Virus record (IMG/VR): IMGVR_UViG_3300025137_000018
Span: 62,001 to 126,000 of that record
Source of the DNA: a virus
Strand: one strand, 5' to 3'
DNA length: 64,000 nucleotides
Of this stretch, positions 60,601-64,000 are shown in pieces (within the stretch, counting starts at the first letter, position 1; the number at the start of each line of letters is the position of its first letter). Below the pieces are notes generated by a model. The model was not told the DNA's origin. It searched no databases and was given only the letters and a program-made list of their open reading frames with translations. The position numbers and the translations under genes are program-made.

Positions 60601-60994
60601 TGGTAACCTTGTTCAAATGATTTTAGAATCTGATGGTGATTTATTTGCTGATGGAGATATCACTGCGTTTTCTACTTCTACTAGCTCAGATAGAAAACTA
60701 AAAACAAATATTGTTACTGTTGAAAATGCACTTGATAAGGTATGTCAATTAGACGGTGTTACTTTCGATTGGATTAAAGATGGTAAAGAATCCGCTGGTG
60801 TTGTTGCACAGAATGTAGAAGATGTATTACCTAGAGCTGTTAAAGAAGTTAAAGAACTTAATAGCGATGATACTTATAAGACGGTCGATTACAACCAATT
60901 ATCTGCATTATTCATTGAAGCAATAAAAGAATTAAAAGAAGAAAATAAATATCTCAGAGATGAGATTGAAAATCTTAAAAGTATAAATAGATAG
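54638..60994 (+). CDS. long tail fibre with C-terminal S74 intramolecular chaperone
   Basis: 2118 aa. The body is an extended beta-structured fibre with repeated short units (LDVTGKTTITGVLDIG, INIDESNISS, GALEGNADTAT) and collagen-free linkers. Near residues 1530-1600 and 1760-1830 a unit with HFNYNPSTNHLHGFAEITATK is duplicated. The C-terminal SSDRKLKTNIVTVENALDK with GVVAQNVEDVLP is the Peptidase_S74 chaperone, which cleaves itself after trimer folding at the Ser-Lys dyad. The likely host-recognition protein. Confidence 0.9.
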   Translation: MANKETRVLQSDSLEGLRQKGNEVSLHLGDNEQLNSNLKDKTYLFDNVTAGDTLYYGNDDGSKTVRFEIKPQETVDNTGGYIILKGNPTIPASFVSGVEMTQTGGFTCTIVSIDSTKILVKNTTGIFNASSKLTADGSDIAAAKIVSRIGEAYPLGVVRVYKNGTELTQSIAAVNGFHAINLRARVPLTGSPTVTEFVEGQTVYIHSSQLSTQASVESTASWYGTILRTTATEMLLKVSSGSFVASDDIRVLGQSSVIAGNKHGAIVNYDTSYGNGIELNTPAAANDDIKIFSMDVIAAINELQDDVGVTENLATAANDLVLSINEHETDLYGTTNVSFTGLSSGGFQDAIEELRAELGDHNDINNAAGYSSTTAVTGIQEIQGDIGDITVLGTTVKSSLVGSINEIETAVRGSLGNYTLTTAQTAHGLIGAVNEIESVFDASTHEISAGSNTFTINSDNFTVNSNGTIKLDAEDGIINLFDNTTQYGSLTNSGGNLVIKSGTSTMLTGSGTNATFNNNLTVENNLEVDGTAGIDGNLRVGTNKFNVDAATGDTQIDRNLEVDGTVGVDGNFRVGGTQYSDATFKVDESNGNTQVAGTFNVDSATTLNGTTIDGDLDLNGSVNVSTNAVITGTVNIDGATDIDSTLDVLNGTTLRSTLDVTGKTTITGVLDIGDLNGKFTNTNNIKLALNELHDEVGVGGNAFSSLANHSTNGQTNITNAILAIVADLGAVNTTDGITHSGGNHAHKSSTIFGVLDNLSGAIVANDTELTTLRGITLSGGSGITTTIGNLTANRSISVDNTVVRTSGAQIIAGAKTFSDAMTVNNNLSVDATTITFTGNMDIGENEGSDNIVFKNGTQVDFSNATVLFSSAGGVANFGSAFLKLDANINTQMGLEVDRAHISGSNDHGVKLQWDETKVSADPSRAWTVVGMKNDGTTVTSPLVNFYNARHLISSSASNGLTATWTETGTSPDLSGYWDLDVKLNGTSLEIDNDGLRIKALGVATGMIADDAITLDKIADDAVTLGTKTSGSYVATIAGTSAEVEVTGSGTEGRNVTVGLPDDVTIANDLTVTGDLYVNGTETKLNVSTLEVEDTLILAGNNLGSTEPTSGGFGLETKPFAGVHSNAAGGVTGAHSIVYNFATDRWEADGSLILSTATLSTPQIEGSDFGPGDNLTFTAGTGLSESVSGFAVTYNNTDRGSSQYIWKNIATDNGTAVANSNNDTLTIAGGTMVDSARSGDTITIHHADTSSLNGAYGNLSTQNGIYVSGLVVDDRGHLTNIQTGNFDTRYIQSFQVEDGDGTELSITQGKEWKFVEGAGSGASIDINWTDTSPGSDADPFDLTFAVTNTDKGSSQNIFKNVQLRNAAHSALGTLVADSNNDTLIIDAGNSGITLVVDDVSGDRFSIHHADTSNQADINNSANTFIQDLTFDAYGHVTGASSGTVTVGDGVTTAQVPSAATTTTHASGIVLTGDTNWSANQTGASQFQIAHANTSSQASVDNSGNNVIQDITLDTFGHVTGLVSKEITSVGHATNADNINIDESNISSDYQVTFSANSNVGYNRQYIDTDNAHFNYNPSTNHLHGFAEITATKFDGALEGNADTATWADTVDVNDSNANNNYRIVWHSGDTVYSTDGITLHPLNNTISATTFIGALSGNATTSSSCSGNAATATYATSAGSATTATTATNSNKINIQTTAGNASYRLVFKGAANETAGYHELYQDSGASLYYNPSTNVLTCPTFSGALSGNATTASSTPIATNADNINIDETNSNANYQVYFGTLNGSSYQRPYIDTDNSHFNYNPATSHLHGFAEITATKFDGALEGNADTATDIRVVERTTENINYHITGVGATIAGTSKTVNGHASFYWNGNSTKLHAPKFAGDISSCTGYAYSDLTGAPSIPTVGNGTITITQPGISNQTFTVNQSGNTTIALADNNTTYSAGTGLDLSGTTFSVEPDLRGEVTRIGYSSTTYTNMSASTSTQWVFGNLVQMILESDGDLFADGDITAFSTSTSSDRKLKTNIVTVENALDKVCQLDGVTFDWIKDGKESAGVVAQNVEDVLPRAVKEVKELNSDDTYKTVDYNQLSALFIEAIKELKEENKYLRDEIENLKSINR
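59230..60125 (+). repeat. duplicated module inside the long fibre gene
   Basis: The segments at about 59230-59450 and 59917-60125 encode nearly the same peptides (ADNINIDE, QYIDTDN/RPYIDTDN, HFNYNP, LHGFAEITATKFDGALEGN). About 690 nt separate the two starts. Confidence 0.8.
60982..60990 (+). promoter_or_regulatory. late promoter
   Basis: TATAAATAG at the end of the fibre gene; predicted start near 60995, nine nt before ATG 61005 with AGGTAAAAG as weak ribosome site. Confidence 0.65.
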
Positions 60995-61004
60995 GTAAAA
61001 GTTA

Positions 61005-61337
61005 ATGGCTATATATTCAAATTTAAATATTGACCAAGGTAGTACCTTTGATATAAAAGTAGATATTACTGATGCGGAAGATGCTATATTAAATTTAACG
61101 AATTACACTGTAGCAGGACAGATTAGAAAAAACTTTAGTTCCTCTACAGCTGTAGCCTTTGTTGCAACAGTATATAATGCTAGTGCTGGAACTATTAAGT
61201 TACTTCTAGATGCTTCTACTACTAATGCTATGAAGGCTGGACGATATGTATATGATGTCGAAATCACATCAGCTGCAGGAGTCGTTACAAGAGTTTTAGA
61301 AGGACAGGTAGAAGTTTCACCAGGTGTAACAAGATAA
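61005..61337 (+). CDS. small beta-sandwich virion protein
   Basis: 110 aa with IYSNLNIDQGSTFDIKVDI, TVAGQIRKNFSSS and AGRYVYDVEITS, a layout typical of baseplate or fibre attachment Ig-like domains in phages. The late promoter and neighbours suggest a virion part. No named family certain. Confidence 0.7.
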   Translation: MAIYSNLNIDQGSTFDIKVDITDAEDAILNLTNYTVAGQIRKNFSSSTAVAFVATVYNASAGTIKLLLDASTTNAMKAGRYVYDVEITSAAGVVTRVLEGQVEVSPGVTR

Positions 61338-61349
61338 GGTAAAGAATAA

Positions 61350-61598
61350 ATGGCTAACATGAAGGCAAAAATTCAGACAGGCGGAAGAGTTAAAGGTAAA
61401 TCTAAAGCTCAACAAGAAATACAAGCTAAGTCTGTAACAGTTGGTAATTTCGATTTAACATTAGGAGATCTAACAGATGTAACTGTTAATGGAAATCCTG
61501 ATGGCGGAATGCTACAAAGAAATGGATCTTCGGGTAAATACGAAGTCGTAACAAGTTTAGAGAATCAAAATCTCAATATAATTGGAGGCACATACTAG
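61350..61598 (+). CDS. small fibre-associated protein
   Basis: 82 aa with a basic N-terminal half (IQTGGRVKGKSKAQQEIQAK) and LGDLTDVTVNGNPDGGMLQRN, similar to the start regions of fibre proteins. Its stop overlaps the GTG start of the next fibre gene. Probably a fibre connector. Confidence 0.65.
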   Translation: MANMKAKIQTGGRVKGKSKAQQEIQAKSVTVGNFDLTLGDLTDVTVNGNPDGGMLQRNGSSGKYEVVTSLENQNLNIIGGTY

Positions 61599-63205
61599 TG
61601 GCTAATTTAACAAGAATAAAAATCTTAACTACGGGTGCAACCACCAATGCCCCTAGTAATATTAAAACAGGTGAATTAGCATACTCATATGTAGCTGGTA
61701 CACAAGCAAATAATGGTGATAGATTATACATTGGTACTGGAACAGAATCTGGTGGGGTTGCTTCTAGTGTCGATTTAATTGGCGGTAAGTATTTTGTAGG
61801 ATTACTCGATCATGTACATGGTACTACAACAGCAAGTTCTGCGTTAATCGTAGATGCTCAGAAACACGTAACAGAATTAAATATTGGCTCTCTTGCTCTT
61901 GAAGCTTCTGGTGGTTCAGGTCAAGTAGTAACAAGTATTTCTACTTCAACAACTTTAGCTGGAGCTTCTAACTCTCAGTTAGTTACAGCATTAGCCGCTA
62001 AGACTTATATTGACGCTCAAGTCACAGCTCAAGATTTAGATATATCTGGTGACTCTGGTACAGATTCAATTGATCTTGATTCTGAAGTATTAGACTTTAA
62101 TGGTCTTACTGGTATTACAACCTCTGTTACTTCTAATACAGTTAACATCGATCTAGATGATACTGCGGTAACTCCTAACAGTTACGGATCTAACACACAA
62201 ATTCCAACCTTTACAGTTGACCAACAAGGTAGATTAACAGCTGCTGGTCAAGTTGCTGTTGCAACAGCATTAACAGTTGATGGCGATACTGGTGCACAAG
62301 ATGTAAATATTCTAACAGATGATTTACAAATACTTGGAACAACCAATGAAATTGAAACAGCTGTAACTAAGGTAGGTTCAGATGTAAAAGTTGTTGTTGG
62401 ATTACCTAATGATGTTACTGTAGGAAATGATTTAACAGTAACAACAGATTTAGTAGTAGGTTCAAACAAATTAACAGTCGCAGGTGCTACTGGTAATACA
62501 GTTGTTGATGGTACATTACAAGTTAATGGTAACGTTAGCCTTGGTAACGCAACTTCAGACACAGTCGTAATTGCAGGTAACTTAACAGTTCAAGGTACTA
62601 CAACAACAGTCGAATCAACTACTGTAACATTAGACGACCCGGTTATTGCTTTAGCAGATAATACTTCTTCAAATACGTCAGATGGTCTTGATCGTGGTGT
62701 AAGATTTAAATGGGGAACTGGTTCTGCAGTTGCTACTGGATTCTTTGGATTTGACATCCAGTCACAAAGATTTGTATTTACTAAAGATGAAGATTTAAGT
62801 GGTGGAGAAAACGCTTCCGCACCATGGAGTGATGCTGAATTTGGAAACATTTATGGTACAGGTGCTGATCTTGGTAATATCACAGTTGGTATTGCTGATG
62901 ACCAAACTATTACCACAACGGCTGGTAAGTTAGTACTTGATTCAGCTACTAATGAAGTTGAAGTAAATGCAGACCTTGACCTAAATGGTAATCTAGATGT
63001 ATCAGGAACTGTAACACTTGGTACTGATCTTGCAGTTCTTCACGGTGGTACTGGTGTATCAAGCTTTACAGGTAACGGTGTATTTATATCAAACGGTGCA
63101 GGTACTGCTTTATCACAAGTAACTGGTACTCAAGGTAAACTTATACAGTTTAATGGTTCAGGTGTTCCTTTCGCTTCTGAAGTAATTGATGGCGGAACTT
63201 ACTAA
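61598..63205 (+). CDS. tail fibre-like structural protein
   Basis: The 535-aa protein uses GTG (61598), overlapping the previous stop, with GGAGG 13 nt upstream. It starts LTRIKILTTGATTNAPSNIKTGELAYSY in two parts, a motif also seen in the next gene (LNLGELALN), then repeats such as TVDGDTGAQDVNIL, VGNDLTVTTDLVVGSNKLTV and GNLDVSGTVTLG. It ends with LHGGTGVSSF and IDGGTY. The pattern is that of fibres with repeated beta-strand turns. Confidence 0.8.
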   Translation: MANLTRIKILTTGATTNAPSNIKTGELAYSYVAGTQANNGDRLYIGTGTESGGVASSVDLIGGKYFVGLLDHVHGTTTASSALIVDAQKHVTELNIGSLALEASGGSGQVVTSISTSTTLAGASNSQLVTALAAKTYIDAQVTAQDLDISGDSGTDSIDLDSEVLDFNGLTGITTSVTSNTVNIDLDDTAVTPNSYGSNTQIPTFTVDQQGRLTAAGQVAVATALTVDGDTGAQDVNILTDDLQILGTTNEIETAVTKVGSDVKVVVGLPNDVTVGNDLTVTTDLVVGSNKLTVAGATGNTVVDGTLQVNGNVSLGNATSDTVVIAGNLTVQGTTTTVESTTVTLDDPVIALADNTSSNTSDGLDRGVRFKWGTGSAVATGFFGFDIQSQRFVFTKDEDLSGGENASAPWSDAEFGNIYGTGADLGNITVGIADDQTITTTAGKLVLDSATNEVEVNADLDLNGNLDVSGTVTLGTDLAVLHGGTGVSSFTGNGVFISNGAGTALSQVTGTQGKLIQFNGSGVPFASEVIDGGTY

Positions 63206-63231
63206 AACATAGCAATTGGCTTCCTAAACAT

Positions 63232-63240
63232 TATAAATAG
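63232..63240 (+). promoter_or_regulatory. late promoter
   Basis: TATAAATAG; predicted start near 63245, immediately before the hairpin at 63247. Confidence 0.7.
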
Positions 63241-63246
63241 ATATAC

Positions 63247-63300
63247 GCTAATATATATTAGCAGAAATTTTATTTTTAATTAATATCTCTTATATAAGAG
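63247..63300 (+). promoter_or_regulatory. two palindromes in the 5' leader
   Basis: GCTAATATATATTAGC (63247-63262) would form a hairpin at the very 5' end of the late mRNA. CTCTTATATAAGAG (63287-63300) follows, close to the ribosome site TAGGAG. They may stabilise the mRNA or control initiation. Confidence 0.4.
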
Positions 63301-63320
63301 TTGAAACATAGGAGCCAACA

Positions 63321-64000
63321 TTGGCCAGATTATCAGACATTCGTTTACGACGCTCAGCCGTCAGTGGGTCTATACCCAGCACATCTAATTTAAACCTAGG
63401 GGAACTCGCACTTAATACTGCAGACGGTAAAGTCTACATGAAGAAGAGCGTAGGCGGTACTGACAGTGTTGTAGAGATTGGTGGAGCAAATTCAGGTATT
63501 GCATCAACATTTACTGCTTATGAATATACAGCAACTGCTAACCAAACAACATTTTCTGGATCAGATAATTATTCAAACACCCTAGCCTATAACACAGGCA
63601 CTCCTCCTAAAGTTCAAGTCTTTATGAATGGTATTCTTCTTGATGAAGGATCTTCAGCTGACTACACAGGAGCAAACGGAACATCGGTTGTATTAACTAC
63701 AGGAGCTGATGCTGGCGATTTAATTCAAATTCATGCTTATAAATCAGACGTATCTGTTAGTAGTAATATTAGTTTTGGAGATAATAAAAAGCTACAATTT
63801 GGTGATGCACAGGATTTACAAATTTATCATGACGGTTCTAATAGCCATATAAAAGATACTGGTACAGGTGATTTATTAATAGAAGGTTCAGATAACATTT
63901 GGCTTATGCAGTCAGGTGGTGCAAAAGTATTTTTAAATACAATAGATTCTAACGCAATAAATCTATATTTTAATAATTCAAAAAAACTAGAAACAACTGC
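63321..64000 (+). CDS. tail fibre-like protein (3' end outside window)
   Basis: The frame is open from TTG 63321 (TAGGAG upstream) to the window end, 226 residues. ARLSDIRLRRSAVSGSIPS and LGELALNTADGKVYMKK form the standard start of marine myophage fibres. Later DDAQDLQIYHDGSNSHI-like units (KLQFGDAQDLQIYHDGSNSH) repeat as in fibres with S74 ends. No ATG start fits, so a TTG start is proposed. Confidence 0.8.
   Translation, partial: MARLSDIRLRRSAVSGSIPSTSNLNLGELALNTADGKVYMKKSVGGTDSVVEIGGANSGIASTFTAYEYTATANQTTFSGSDNYSNTLAYNTGTPPKVQVFMNGILLDEGSSADYTGANGTSVVLTTGADAGDLIQIHAYKSDVSVSSNISFGDNKKLQFGDAQDLQIYHDGSNSHIKDTGTGDLLIEGSDNIWLMQSGGAKVFLNTIDSNAINLYFNNSKKLETT

Overview
The window is part of the genome of a lytic T4-like myovirus. 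T4 core genes are present and in recognisable order: nrdA/nrdB, rnh, dsbA-like, 33-59-32, the baseplate and hub genes 4, 53, 27, 5, 25, 6, 7 and 8, and long tail fibres. The sequence is strongly AT-rich (about one-third GC by eye). There are marine-myophage hypothetical genes, no photosynthesis genes and no integrase. The best guess is a marine phage of the SAR11 (pelagimyophage) or cyanomyophage-like group. Host assignment is inference from gene content, not from a database match.

Layout. 1-1900: lysis cassette (two spanin-type genes and a class 3 lipase). 1980-12720: early/middle metabolism and replication genes (NrdA, NrdB, glutaredoxin, RNase H, PhoH, a RecB-like nuclease, a cytidylyltransferase, a HAD nucleotidase) mixed with small conserved genes and driven by repeated TGTACA-N17-TATAAT promoters. 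12858-20870: tRNA-Arg, a DsbA-like gene, a RimK-type ATP-grasp/aspartyl protease fusion, then an accessory island that alternates small tail or fibre proteins with modification enzymes (a methyltransferase, a second ATP-grasp enzyme, a SET-domain protein), lysozyme and an IscA-type protein. 20899-28192: one tightly packed operon with two holin-like membrane proteins, CsgF, CsgG, a curlin-like protein, a FecR protein, a second curlin-like protein, IscU, and a CHASE2 adenylate cyclase. 28278-34053: small early genes ending in 33-59-32. 34106-38725 (minus strand): tape-measure-like protein, EF-hand membrane protein, gp51-like, gp26, a tail-tube-fold protein, an unassigned tail/head protein and gp4. 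38778-64000: baseplate, hub and spike genes followed by fibre genes; the last runs off the window.

The most exciting content is the 20.9-28.2 kb operon. It combines a complete-looking outer-membrane curli export pore (CsgG with CsgF), two secreted curlin-repeat proteins, a periplasmic FecR protein, an intact class III adenylate cyclase with a periplasmic CHASE2 sensor, and an IscU scaffold, apparently all under late-phage control. Curli-related clusters have, as I recall, been reported in SAR11 myophages with unknown function. The linkage to FecR-CHASE2-cAMP signalling and to Fe-S assembly is the part most worth pursuing.

Two regulatory patterns also stand out. Four late promoters (TATAAATAG) sit 4-5 nt before a start codon, so the predicted transcripts would be leaderless. 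A lone minus-strand early-type promoter lies in the only sizeable non-coding stretch among the late genes, between genes 5 and 25, at the place where T4 has its oriE region.
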